A DNA stretch of 64,000 nt from Clitoria ternatea (taxonomy: Eukaryota > Streptophyta > Magnoliopsida > Fabales > Fabaceae): positions 126,404,001 to 126,468,000 of the forward strand of contig CM075672.1 of NCBI GenBank assembly GCA_037962975.1, in the 5' to 3' direction. Of this stretch, positions 23,119 to 35,014 are shown piece after piece. A program made the translations under genes and the position numbers. Under the pieces are notes generated by a model. It was given only the letters and a program-made list of their open reading frames with translations. It searched no databases and was not told the DNA's origin. Position 1 is the first letter of the stretch. Every line of letters begins with the position of its first letter.

Positions 23119-24496
23119 TGTTAGAACTAAGTTTCTTTTATACAGGACTTTGGAGTTTTTAGATATTATTTAAAGACCCCAAGATTTGTTAATAAAACAC
23201 ATCAGGGCCTTTGATTAAATAAAGTCTACCTACGTGTTATTTAACCTCTCTATTTGAGTATTTTAGCTTATGAAATCTGTAATGCATTAATTATAAATGA
23301 AAGGGGGAGTCCATCACTTAAAGTTTGCCTTGAGCTATGTAAAATATTTTTAAGACCAAGTCCGTATGGGACTAAATTAATTTCTATCCAAGTCTTTCCT
23401 AGCTCAAGTCTGTTTCAAGATAATGGTAAGGAGAAAATCTATCAAAGTATGACTTTCTAGACTTAGGACTACTGAGTCATGCTCCTTAGCATTTTTTATT
23501 CTTCACACTCAGCACACATATCTTTTCAAGTAATCAGACTTGAGACTCTTAGTGTAGAAGAACGTTACTCTGACTTTGCATTAATCTAACCAAAGATACT
23601 TTGAAGATGCCTCAGACTTAGCTCTATTCAAGCTAAACTACTCTTATCCCTGAAATGGACAAGAAGACAAACTCTTCAGAAAACCAAGGCTTACATGTAG
23701 AAGAAATTAAGGAAGTTTCTTTACGCTAATCTAAAAGCTGACACAAATCAGTACTTGAGTCAAAATGCTTCAGAAGGTTAACCAAGCCTATTTTTTCAAA
23801 AGTTAATGATAGTTGATACCTAATAAAGGGACTTTTACTCTATTACAATTGAGGCACTCCTTTTTAGTGTAACTTCTGAAGATCCTCATTTGAGACCTTT
23901 GTCTTCTTCTTAACTCTCAGAGTCTGCATGCTTCAAACGACTATCTCTTAACAATGGAATAGTAACGGCTATCTTCAACGACCTATAAATACGAAGAGAT
24001 ATTCATAGTTAGTAATAAGTAACGTGAAAGCAACAAAGTGAAAAACATGAGTGATTGAATCAGAAACACTCTCTCAAATCATAACCCGTGTCAAAGTTTG
24101 GTGTGTTAGTTTCTTAAAGGAAACACTATTGGCCTGAATAGGCTTTTGAAAGAATACTTGTGTATTGAGCCAAGAGTGGCTTGTTGAAAGAATACTTAGG
24201 TTTAAGCCAAAAGTGGCTGGAGTCAAGAATACTTAAGGCACAGGTTGTGTTGTGTTTGTAAAATGACATTTTTACATAGTGAAAATCCTTTAAGTCTAAA
24301 GGTACTGGACGTAGCTTCATCGTTTGGAAGTCAACCAGTATAAATATATTGGTCCTAATCTCTATATCCCTTATCTCTTTAGTCTAAATTGTTATTGGTT
24401 AAAATCTGTTTCCATTTTTGTTTAAAAAGTTATATTCCATGAAAAGAGTCTCAGACATATTCAACTCCTCTTTCTAGGTCTAACTCTTAACCATCA
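23119..24496 (+). repeat. 3' LTR of copia copy 1
   Basis: Starts TGTTAGAAC after the PPT and ends AACCATCA. Its last third aligns with the copy 2 LTR (41840-42202), including two 'AAAGAATACTT(A/G)' modules, TTTAAGCCAAAAGTGG and the CTTCAAGT end region; the first two-thirds are diverged. The flank after CA is GCAGT. The left counterpart is lost because copy 1 is truncated at 3861. Confidence 0.85.
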
Positions 24497-24555
24497 GCAG
24501 TGAATATTACATCATTCCTTTTTGTCTTTAAACCCTTGTCTTTCTCTCTTTTTTA
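24497..24555 (+). repeat. Tail of the 5' LTR of the host copia element (element F)
   Basis: Short pyrimidine-rich remnant between the end of copy 1 and the PBS of element F. It shows that copy 1 landed in the 5' LTR of F, about 60 bp before its inner end. The rest of this LTR is not in the window in recognisable form. Confidence 0.6.
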
Positions 24556-24567
24556 TGGTATCAGAGC
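24556..24567 (+). promoter_or_regulatory. Primer binding site of element F
   Basis: TGGTATCAGAGC, complementary to the initiator Met tRNA 3' end, about 40 bp before the gag ATG at 24607. Confidence 0.92.
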
Positions 24568-24606
24568 TCCCATCTAGAGCTTTGCTAATATCCCTTTTCT
24601 GCTACC

Positions 24607-24684
24607 ATGGCAAAGCTATAGTCCCCTCACAGTGACCACGTCTCAAACCCATACTCTCCTCATTTTTAATGATCCTAGCATTAG
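24607..24684 (+). pseudogene. Gag start of copia element F
   Basis: ATG at 24607, MAKL, then a stop (TAG) at codon 5, then a Ser/Pro/His-rich stretch ending in NDPS. The class II element interrupts it; gag resumes at about 31460 with the conserved PFYIHPSENP block. The exact join is frameshifted. Confidence 0.7.
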
Positions 24685-24699
24685 TGCATAAAAGGAATT

Positions 24700-25012
24700 T
24701 AATCACGGTTAAAATGGGCTTTTAATCACGGTTCATGAATCGTGGTTGTTACAATCGTGGTAATAGATGAGGGCTTTTAATCAGGTTCACAACCGTGGTT
24801 ATAGATCACATTTAATCATGGTTGTAAACAACTATGGTTAAATAAGAGCCTATTTAATCACAGTTACGAACCATAACCATGATTAAAAATGGTCATAAAA
24901 CGTGCATTTACATTACTAGTTATAATCACGATTATGGTAACAACCACGATTAAATAGGCTCTATAACCACGGTTATTGTAATAACCATGATTAAATATGA
25001 GGGTTTTCTTAA
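24700..25012. repeat. Left subterminal repeats of the class II element
   Basis: About twelve copies of (T)AATCACGGTT or its reverse complement AACC(A/G)TGATTA, in both orientations, some paired as AACCACGGTTATTGTAATAACC. Such arrays are transposase binding sites in CACTA elements; the binding role here is inference. Confidence 0.85.
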
Positions 25013-25439
25013 TGTGGGCTCAGTTTTATTGATTTTCGAAACCTGCAATATCACACATCCAGCATAATATATCCCCAGTATATGCAGCACCAATAAATGA
25101 AAACAAATGGTATGTATATAACATTAATTTGCTATCAAATCATAACAATGTAGAAAATGAAACTATATACAATTGACATGAATGTAAACTAATAAAATGT
25201 AAACCCTAAACCCTATAGTAGGTACAATGATAAGAGAATAAAAATCCTATATCTATCTAAGTCCTTGCCTCACTTCAATGAAGTATGCGACTCATTACTT
25301 TCTAACATTATCTACATGTGTCATAGGGAAGTATGACCGGTCCTAAAAGTACTGCAAATAATACACAAAACAATTAGAACAAAAACTGTATTTATTATAT
25401 GAATTTGATCAAATTGGTAGAAAACTAGGCAAGTGAGAC

Positions 25440-26200
25440 TTACATCTGTCCATCCATCTACTAAATGTTCTTGGACGATGGTCAGCATGGTGTGCATGAC
25501 GTAATAGCCATACTCATAGGTACCCTCCTGCCTATAAGACTACAATAGACATAAAATATAGAATAAATGAATTCAAGTTTTCAAAATATAATAAAGATTT
25601 CAATGAATTCGATTGACTTACTTTTGGGTGCACCCACACGAGTTTTTTTCTGCTTGACTTACTTCCATACAGTCGACTATATCCAACCACAGCCTTGCGT
25701 CAACACAAGAAAAGTTAGAATCATAGAAGAACATAAATGACGTAATCGAATTTGTAAAAAATTATTTTATTTTTTAAGGTTTAACTTCTGCCTCTACTAT
25801 TGTTTTGATGTCTTGTGGAATAGTCCCGTGTATAGAATCAAAGTATAAAGCTACTGAAGCCCGGGGATAGATCACCATGAGCGTCCAATGAGCGCTCCAG
25901 TTACCAGTAATAAGTAAGACTTCAAAATGCAAAAATTAATTGATAATAATTATGGAATAGAATCTTGTCGTCTATGATACAGGGCCAGGTATACTGTCTT
26001 CCTAGACTCATACATCCAATTCTAGATGTATGCTTAGGTGTCCTTCTTGCTGTTCCCGCTCCTCTGTATGAAAGAGGGCTATAAGAAACCATAAGTTCCA
26101 TCGAAACCCAAGTCCACACAAATTTTATGCAGAAACCTAAACAAGTTTAGACTCGGTTAGCGACAAATAACTTGTATAATGAAATAATTGAACCTAAAAT
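25440..26200 (-). pseudogene. ULP1-type cysteine protease (C48-like), catalytic Cys lost
   Basis: Minus-strand exon pieces. At 25810-25915 the peptide contains NWSAHWTLMVI, with the catalytic His at 25888-25890 before Trp, then YFDS with the catalytic Asp at 25837-25839. The last block (25450-25540) reads Q-E-G-T-Y-E-Y-G-Y-Y-V-M: the oxyanion-hole Gln is kept, but the Cys expected in the C-G-Y-Y-V-M motif is Tyr (25510-25512), a TGT to TAT change. Exons are separated by AT-rich intron-like DNA. ULP1 domains carried by plant transposons resemble SUMO proteases; this copy should be inactive. Confidence 0.82.
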
Positions 26201-26639
26201 GATATACTTACAACTCCCAAATCAGAAGGACGGATGTGTTTCGCATCATCGTCCCCATCATAATCTCGCACAAGTCACTCTGCGTAATGTAAAGCGGTAG
26301 TGAACTTGGACTGCCGAACACTAGTGGTTGCCATGGTACCCCAACAACGTCCACGCGTAGCTCAGCCCTGACCTTCCATAGCATCTGGATCGGATCATCG
26401 ACAGGGTCTTGCTTCTTCAATGTCGGGCCTGCTTCCTGTTGAATAGTTAAAACATTAAGGGTTTATACCATAATTGACAATATAACTCATGTTAGTGTAT
26501 CGGGTTTCTACTTGTGAAGCAGGAACCGACAGGAGTCTGTTAGGCCACATGAGGAACTGTCCCACGGCCTGACCAATGGTCTACACTTTTGGAGTTGCCA
26601 CTGGCACAATAACATCCTCCTAAATGATCTTGACAACAG

Positions 26640-27070
26640 AGACCCTGGACATACCATCAGGTAATGACTGATGGTGAACTACAGGGCCTAAGTTGTACAC
26701 CATGCTAGTGGCAACTGGCTCCTCTGACCCATCAATGAACAAGTCACATTGATGGGTATCCGCAGCCTCGACCCCATCGTTGTTAAGGTCAGTTGTAGTG
26801 CATGACCTTTTAGTGCTAACCCTCTATACCTATATATTTACACATCAACAATTAAAGAAACAAATTACAAACAATGAACAGCTATATACTATAAGGAATC
26901 CAACCTGTGGGTCGATAGCTAGTGCAGTAGGATCTTGGTGATGGCTGAGTGAGGCCTTTATCTCCTCCCTGAATCGGGCCATCTCTAAGTGTAGCTTTAT
27001 CATCTCCTCCCGACACTCAGCCAACAGCCACCCTTAACTCAACCCTCTGCTCCACCAATTCCTCAACGGA
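26640..27070 (-). pseudogene. Coiled-coil exon of the CACTA-like transposase-associated gene
   Basis: Minus strand at about 26900-27050 encodes REEMIKLHLEMARFREEI and neighbouring heptads, a Glu/Arg-rich coiled coil of the sort that follows the conserved core in plant Ptta/En/Spm-type proteins. Further Ser/Pro-rich sequence lies at 26640-26820. Exon limits are not certain. Confidence 0.55.
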
Positions 27071-27399
27071 TAGCGCCAGGTCTAGAGCACCGTAATAGCT
27101 CCAGAGGCTTATGAAATATGAATGATTAAACCATAATTGTTTAATAGAAAACAAAATGAAAGGATACAGTCATTTACAACTTACCGTAACCTCGACCAAC
27201 AGCATGCACCTTTCCTGGGTGCTCTGGCCTGCCAATGGCAGTAGTCAAAATATCCTGCCTACCATGGGCTATGAAAGAGCCTTAGGTTGATTGCTCAACC
27301 AAGGAATCCTGAAACCAAACAAGTTAGTGTTCAGGGTTTCATGTAAACTAAAAATCTGAAAACTTTATAAGGCAGATACTTACTATTCGTGAGGCGACC

Positions 27400-27660
27400 T
27401 CCTGAGCTTGTAAGGAAGTGTATTCCCCACTCTTTCTGACCCTAGCCCGCTTCCATTTCTTATGGCGCGTAAGTGGGAAGGGGGATCCACAACATCGATG
27501 TCAGGTTGGCTAGCCTAATACTGACCGGCCTTCTCCTGGGCCATGTGCTGCTCCAATAGTTGGTAACCCCCACGTGAGAATCTGTGGGGGCAGTCATTCA
27601 TCTTCTTGATGCTTTGTGCTTTCGTTTGTATGGCCTTCAACAAGAAAGAAAATAGAGTTA
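27400..27660 (-). pseudogene. Transposase-associated (Ptta/En/Spm-type) exon with SRGGY motif
   Basis: Minus strand encodes KMNDCPHRFSRGGYQLLEQ and then MAQEKAGQY, with a stop right after. The S-R-G-G-Y-x-x-L-E block is a hallmark I know from plant transposase Ptta/En/Spm-family proteins. It sits upstream (in minus sense) of the coiled-coil exon and downstream of the KFSNYLG exon, in the expected order. Confidence 0.65.
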
Positions 27661-28078
27661 CGTTTAAATTATAAATGATTTATTCATGTTAAATACCAAT
27701 GTATCATCCACTGGTCGGTCTGCCTAGATGCAATGAAAGCATCCCATGTCTCCTGATCTATGAAGGTATATTTCTCTCTGGGGAATTGTCCTCACTCCTC
27801 CCTGAATATATACCTATAATTCACAGTTAAAATAAGGATTAGTAAAATTGGTAATACAATTGGCAAACTGTTGATTAAGAATTTAAAGTCCTTACATACC
27901 TCATGGTGAGTGAGGACTTGAGTGACTCCATCGCTCAGCAATAATACCGAGGATCTTCCTCCTCAGTGTGTCATGTGCTGGTAACTCCCAAGAATCCTAC
28001 AAGTGGGAATTAGCCCTTATAAGATAGTTTATTATGAATTACATGAAATAATACACTAAAATAAAACTTAAATGATAT

Positions 28079-28480
28079 CTAACTTACCAGAATATCACTC
28101 CAAATGTGGTTCTTCACGACCTCCTCGACATTACCCCAATCGGGGATAATAATGGACACCTTCGACCGAGCCACAACTCCCAAGTAATTGCTAAACTTCG
28201 CGGCATGTGGTCCACAAAATGCACCAGTGTTGACAACGACGTCAACACGCAACCTCTCTCCTCGGTGACGCCTAAGTGTAATATTTGGCATTCGGGTAAC
28301 ACCTTTACTCTGTGGTCCATAAAATGCACCAGTGTTGACAACGACGTCAACACGCAACCTCTCTCCTCGATGACGCCTAAGTGTAATATCTGGCATCTGG
28401 GTAACACCTTTACTCTTCCGAGTAAAGGAATCTGTAGCCTGGAGTCAGACCTAGAATGTGGATCTTGGTCAACCATTAGT
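28079..28480 (-). pseudogene. Transposase-associated exon with a 35-residue in-frame duplication
   Basis: Open on the minus strand from about 28476 to 28079. It encodes two copies of a block containing RGERLRVDVVVNTGAF, then AAKFSNYLGVVARSKV and DWGNVEEVVKNHIW, a block order typical of CACTA-encoded proteins upstream of the SRGGY motif. The duplication is 105 bp (28206-28310 and 28311-28415) and keeps the frame. The plus-strand ORF at 28106-28519 is the shadow of this exon. Confidence 0.7.
28206..28415. repeat. 105-bp tandem duplication inside the transposase exon
   Basis: TGTGGTCCA(C/T)AAAATGCACC at 28206 and 28311; the two copies differ at only a few bases. Length is divisible by three. 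Confidence 0.92.
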
Positions 28481-28519
28481 ATCTATCTAAACAAGGAAAA
28501 ACTAAATGTCAATATCTAG

Positions 28520-31060
28520 TACTTGTAACATGATTAATATAATGAATAATTAATATAACATTTAATACAATGATTCATTAACATAACATTCAATACAATC
28601 AATCATACCCTATGAAGATGGAATATTTTCCCCCAAGCCTTCATGGTGGTCATGACAACTAGCAAGTACATCATCTATGTCATGTTGCACGACAGATATC
28701 AGAATATGTGTTGTTACGGAAGGAATTTCCATAACATCAAGATTGGGGTCTCCAATGTTGTCTCTACCTTGGATAACAATTAAGCACCTTTTGTCATCTG
28801 GGTCAGTAACATAAAAAAAACTTGCTTCACTTGCATTGCCATGATGAATGGTTCCTCCCTATGACCTATCTTATTCAGGTCCACCAATGTAAATCTGAAA
28901 TCATCAGTTTTGACATCGTTCTTATTGTCAACCTATTTGCATTTAAACACGGGAATGGTGAAAGGACTGTTCACACGGGCAAAAATACCTTCTACTCACC
29001 TCCTCAGCATTCCTTTCTACAAATTCTATAAATGATTCAACTCCACTCTCGTACTCTAGACTTATGCGTGATGCAATTATCCAACTTCAATCTATACCAA
29101 CTGTTTACAAGGTGCTATGATCAATCTCACTTTTTTACAAAGGTGGTGGTCCTACCCATTTAGGATGACAATTGTTTTTATACGTCATTGATATATATAC
29201 AGGTTAGAAGTTATTTTAAAAGTTAATCAAATTTCGGCAGCATTTCGCACGGGTCTCTAAGTACACAAAATGAGAGTGGTCAAATCACAACCCAATATGC
29301 ACCCAGAGAACAACACAAAATGCAAGTTACTGAAACTTTATCAAATTTTAAAATAACTCCTAACTTGTATATACCAACGACATATAAAAAAAATTGTTCA
29401 TCCCAAACTGTCCAAACAAATAATTGAAGATTCAGCATAAACGATGAAATTAATTAATTTAATGACCATTTGTGTCGAATCTCAAACCGGAAACTATGGT
29501 TCACTCATGCAAAGAAACTTTCATACTAGTTCACTAGTATGAGCCTACAAGTTTTCAAGATTGACAACCACACATATACAACAACAATAGAAATAAGATA
29601 ATGTGAAAGCAATTAATATCAATAGCAATAACATTATATGAGAGCAACAAACAGCAACAAAAATAACACGAGGGCTCTTTCTTAGATGAATTTGAGAATA
29701 ACATTAGAGGTACTCAAACTAGAGCCATGGTGATACATAAGTAGAACCGTACGCCATTGGAAATGAAGAAAATAATCTTTGAAGTTTTTAGAGCTTTGTT
29801 TTCATAAGAAGATTCAAGGATCGAGAGAAAACAAGTGAAAAATGAATCTAAAAATTTCTCAGTGGTTTAAATGAATAAAAATTTACAATTGTTGGGCATT
29901 TATACAAATAATCAAGTCTAAGAAATACACAATACAACTGAAACATAATAGCAAAACTCATGGAGAGTGTGATCATGCTAAGTGATCATACTTCTATTAA
30001 AATACACTTTAATACTTATTATAGTTTTCTGTTTCATCATATTGGTATCATCATATGCATTCTTGTGTACTTCTTTATTTTATTTTCATTTATAAAAATT
30101 TCAATGTCGAAGTGATTTGTTTCTTTTCTTATATATGATGTATATAACTTCATTTTTTAAAATTTATATTTAATTTCTTTTTCAATTCAACTTTCACAAT
30201 CATTAATCTAATGCTTTTGGAACTAACTCTCTTATTGTATTGAGCTTCAAAGTGGTCCCTAATCTTTTATAATCAACTATCTATTTTTAAATATTATTTT
30301 AACAACTAGAACACACATACCTCTCATTCCCACCAAATTATCCCATCCATCACACAACTTAAAATATAGTTTAAGAATAACTATATAGACATCTGTTATT
30401 TAGCGCTAACGAATTCCCTACTAAATGAACAATTAAACTTTCTTTTATTAAATATAATTTATTTTTACAAATTGGCCTAAGCATGTAACTAAACTAAAAG
30501 TTGCATTTGTAAAGCCTATACTTATCATTATTTTAAACGGGAAAGGAAGTTAGGCATATCGATGATTGGAGTAATCAGATATCTTGAAGTTGCTCAAACA
30601 TAAGCTTAAAATTATAGAATAAAATGTACAATCCTGAACACAAACACCTATTTTTTCTCACCACTTAAAGATGAAATAGAAATCAATATGATATATACGA
30701 AAAATAGATATCGAAGATAGGGGAGAAAAATTGAAGGATTTAAACACGATCCTAAATATGAGAGTGAATAGTTTAGAGGCAGAAAATGGTTTATAGCAGT
30801 AGGAAAAGAAAGAAGCCATTGTCATTGGGTTGTTTCTGAAACCAGTTGATATTCAAAACCTATTTATTTATATATTTATTTCGACAGGGGAGGACTTACC
30901 ACAAATGCTCCAAGATGAGGACAAGCAATGCGCAAGAAGAGGGCAACAAAAGCAAAAACGGGAGGCTGAAAATGATTGGGGAAGATGAAAACCAGCGTGA
31001 AAGAAGAAAAAGAAAGTGAAAAAAAGGCTATCAAGCACATGTTTTGAAGTTTTTTAAAAG
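28520..31060. other. Interior of the class II element without identifiable genes
   Basis: AT-rich on both strands. Short coding-like pieces at 28590-29100 (minus strand) may be further exons, but I could not name them. From 29100 to 31060 I see no frame of interest apart from a low-complexity hydrophobic ORF (30876-31079, minus). Confidence 0.45.
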
Positions 31061-31064
31061 GTAT

Positions 31065-31430
31065 ATAATTACGAATCACGGTTACACCAATACCCCTGGT
31101 TAAATATTAACTCTATAACCACAGTTAAAACCATAATCGTGATCGTATCCATCAATATATAATCACGGTTGTAGAGTCAACCGTGGTTATATAGTCCCCA
31201 ACGGATATACCCTAAACCCTAAACTATATATCCACGGTTGGAAATACAATTGTGATTATATATTTATGGATACGATCACGGTTCTGATGTTATCCGTGAT
31301 TATATAGTTACCCCCGAACCTACAACCACGGTTGTTCATCACCCGTGATTATATTGTTTACCTTATAATTTTAAAAATGCCATCGTGCATTCTTTTATCA
31401 CCGATCTACTTTAACCAGTGATTATATCTA
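31065..31430. repeat. Right subterminal repeats of the class II element
   Basis: About thirteen copies of AATCACGGTT, AACCACGGTT or complements, matching the left array (24700-25012) and mostly inverted relative to it. Confidence 0.85.
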
Positions 31431-31453
31431 GTTGTTACATTCACTTTTTGCAT

Positions 31454-34400
31454 TGGTGTGGCCAAAACCTGTCTAGTCCTTTCTATATACACCCTAGTGA
31501 GAATCCTTCCTCTGTCTTAGTCTTACTTGTTCTTTCTGGTGATAACTATGATTCTTGGTCTCGTTCCCTTCGCATGGCCCTCACCTCTAGAAAAAAAATC
31601 ATGTTCCTTACTGGTCTTATTCCTATCCTGACCCTTGATGATCCCTTCTATCCTCTATGGGAGCGTTGCAACACCTTGTTAATGTCATGACTCATAAATC
31701 TTGTATCTTACTCGATTTCACAAAGCATTATCTATTTGGACCGTGCTATTGAAATTTAGAATAATTTACAAGAATGTTTTTCTCAAAGTAACATTTTGCG
31801 TATTACAGAGCTCCAGGAAGAGATTTATGCCTTAAAGTAAGGCTCTCTCATTGCTATAGATTTTTTTACTACTCTAAAGGCCTCTTGGGAAGAACTCGAC
31901 AATGTCTGTCCTTTTACAACTTATGATTGTCAAGCTCGTATTTACCATCAGAAGGATTTTATCATCCAATTTCTCAAGGGCCTTGATGACAGATTCCATG
32001 TTGTTCACTTTTAAATCTTGCTAATGGAACCTCTGCCCTCTGTTAACAGGGTCTTTTCCATGGTCATTCAAAATGAGTGATAGCATACGACTATTTTCAC
32101 CTCTTGATGTGCCTAATAAATTTGCCAATAATGTCGATTCCAAGTTTCTTTCTTTAGCTAACGCCACAGACACACGTTCCTTTACTGGTAAGACTTGTGC
32201 TAGTGGCCAAATTCAACAACCCATATCTTTAAAGGTGTGTGTGTATTGTAAGAGAATATGGCACATTGTTAATGTTTGCTATAGCAAACACGATTATCCT
32301 CTTGGGCATCGTAGATGCCCATGATGCCCATGTTTTCACAACCTCAATGGTGGTTCTTCTTCTGGTTCTTCCTCTGCCAACCATACCGTCATAACTAATG
32401 ATTAGCCCTCTTTGCTGCAACACCTTGTGGAGCAACAACATGGATCAGGTCTCAATTCTACTCGGGCCCAATATCAGCATTTGATGTTTCTGCTCCAACA
32501 AGCCTTAGATAGTGTCAACAGTAATAAACCTCACTCCCCCCTCAGGTAAATCTTATCCAGAAAGGCCTAAATAATTTTTTAGTCCCAATGGTAACATGTC
32601 TTTTATTTTTTGCAATGTCATACCATAAACCTCTCACGCCCTCTTTTTTAATTCATAATATAATTCCTCTTCTTAGATTGTTGATTCTGAAGCAACTAAC
32701 TAGATTAGTTACTCTCTCAAAAAATTTCAAATTTTTTCAAAAATAAAACTCATTAATATTCATTTACCTAATGGCTCAATAGTCACATCACATTATACTG
32801 GCATTATCCATTTTGCTCCAGATTTTATAATTTATAATATGCTTTATATCCTAGATTTTAGTTTTAATCTTTTCTCTATTTCAAAGTTTCTTTCAAGTCT
32901 AAATTATAAATTAACCTTTTCGGGCCTTTCATGCCAAATACAGGATGTGAGCACCATGAGGATGGTTGACAAGGTCTCTACTATACCTAGTTACTTAAGA
33001 AAATTCTAGCCTCACTCCTTATGTCCTTTCTGTCAACCATTTTTTCCTTTTCTACCATCAATAACAATAATCTTTGGTATTTTAGTTTAGGACACTTGTT
33101 AAACAAAAGACTCATGTCTTACATGAGCAATTTCCTTTTATTTCAAAGCATATTACTAAATCATGTGATACCTGTCACTTAACCAAACAAAAGCATTTAT
33201 CCTATTCTGTTAGTAATAGTAGAGCTTCAAAAATATTTGACCTTATTCATATGGATATTGGAGGTCCTTTCTCTAAAGTTTCCATTCATGGCCACAAGTA
33301 TTTTCTTACAATTTTTGATGGTTTTAGTAGATTTACTTAGGCTGTTTTGTTAAAAACAAAAGTGGAGGTCCAAATTAATATTCAAAACTTCATTGCCTTA
33401 GTTGAAACCCAATTTGAATCAAAAATAAAAGTTCTTCATTCTAACAATGGTCTTGAATTTCTTTTTTAAAGGATTTTTATGTCTCCAAAGGTATTATTCA
33501 CCAAACAAATTATCCTTACACACCTCAACAAAATGGTAGAGCTAGACGTAAACATTAACACATTCTTAATGTTGCTCATGCTCTTATGTTTCAATATCAA
33601 ATTCCAAATAATTTCTAGTTCTATGCCATTAAACATGTTAGCATCATGTAGACCTAATTTCCCTAGATTTTCTTACCTTCTTGCCTAATCCCTCCTCCCT
33701 AAATCTCAATCCCCCAACACCACACACGTCATCCCCTATGCCTTCATCTAACCCTTCATCATCCATCACTCATCCCAACTCATCATTATCATCACCTTCC
33801 TTACCCAGCTCGCTCATGACTAACAACTTCCCCTCACCTCCACACCATCAAGTCCTTAACCATGTCGTTCAACTCGCATCCCTCAGCCATCTACTCCCCT
33901 TTGAGACTTGTCTGTAGCACTTTTAGTACATCGTCAGAACAACTATCCTCAAAGTATGCACATCCCATTCAAAAGGTAATTTCTTATTCTGAGTTACCTT
34001 TTTCTAGTCATAAATTTGTCATGTATCTTTTTTGAGATTAAACCTTCTTACCTACAAAGAGGCTATTCGAAACCCCTATTAGATCGAGGCAATGAAAGCT
34101 GAAATTGATGCTCTAAATTTAAATAAGGCTTGGGACATTGTTGTGCCTCCTCTAATGTTAAACCCATAGAATACAAATAGGTCTACAAGATCAAGCACAG
34201 ACTTAATGGCAGTATTGAGCACTATAAGGCATGACTTGCTTCCAGAGGGTTTTCTCAAATTGAGGGTATTGATTACATGGAAACCTTTTCCCCCATGGCA
34301 AAAATGACTATAATTCGTGTTGTCCTGGCTCTAGCTTTAGTCAATCAATGACATCTACAGCAACTAGAAATTAACAATGCTTTCTTGCACAGGAGATGCT

Positions 34401-35014
34401 TACATTACTATCCCTTTTGGTATTCATGTCTATTCTAGTTCACATTGCTACAAACTTCATAAATCTTTATATGTACTAAAGCAAGCTAGTTGTCATTGGT
34501 ATGAGAAACTTTTTTTCCTTTTGTCTTGTGGATATCAATAGGCCCAGGCAAATCATAGCGATCTTATTAAAAGCCAAGGAACTGATTTCACAGCTTTGAT
34601 AGTGAATGTTGATGATATCGTCTTGGCTAGTAATTGTTTGCGTAAAGTTGATACTATTAAGCAGGTCCTAAATTCTAATTTTCACATTAAGGATTTAGGG
34701 TCTCTTAAGTATTTCTTGGGTCTGAAAGTTAATGTATCCGATGTTAGAATTTCTATTTGTCAACAAAAGTATTGATTAGATTTATCATCTGATTCTAATA
34801 TGTTGGGGTGCAAACCATCTATTACTCCAATGGATTGATCACTTCGTCTTCACAATGATTCATGTACACCATTGTCTGATCCACTCTCCTATAGACGTTT
34901 GATTGGTCAATTATTATATCTTACAAGCATGTGCCCAGATATCACTTTTCATGTCCAGCAACTAAGCCAAATTATGGCTAACTCAATTCAAATTCACTTT
35001 CAGACTGCCATGCG
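31454..35014 (+). pseudogene. Gag-pol of copia element F, truncated in RNase H
   Basis: Blocks in order: PFYIHPSENP and GDNYDSWSRSLRMAL (gag N-terminus, 31470-31600); an intact CX2CX4HX4C knuckle at 32238-32279 followed by KHDYPLGH; an integrase core (33240-33460) with IFDGFSRFT and H-S-N-N-G where the second catalytic Asp should be; Pro/Ser-rich linker (33680-33910); RT from 34080 with N-V-D-D at 34605-34616 instead of Y-V-D-D; RNase H start with LIGQLLYLT (34900). The gene ends at 35014 inside the TAMRV block where the next LTR begins. Many stops, including TAG for Trp at 33338 and 34178. Confidence 0.88.

Larger units (their letters stand above)
24690..31448 (-). mobile_element. Class II DNA transposon, CACTA/En-Spm-like, inserted in gag of element F
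   Basis: About 6.76 kb with dense subterminal repeats at both ends in inverted arrangement and minus-strand genes: a transposase-associated protein and a ULP1-type protease. That gene pair plus subterminal AACCACGGTT repeats fits CACTA elements, some of which carry ULP1. Against this, no CACTA terminus is visible. The flanks share only TGCAT (24685-24689, 31449-31453), or 7 of 9 bases if extended, so Mutator-like remains possible. Boundaries are approximate to about 15 bp. Confidence 0.7.

Noticed and set aside
24556..24567. tRNA gene fragment
   Set aside because: The match to the tRNA 3' end is only the primer binding site of a retrotransposon.
28106..28519. 137-codon plus-strand ORF
   Set aside because: Antisense shadow of the duplicated transposase-associated exon on the minus strand.
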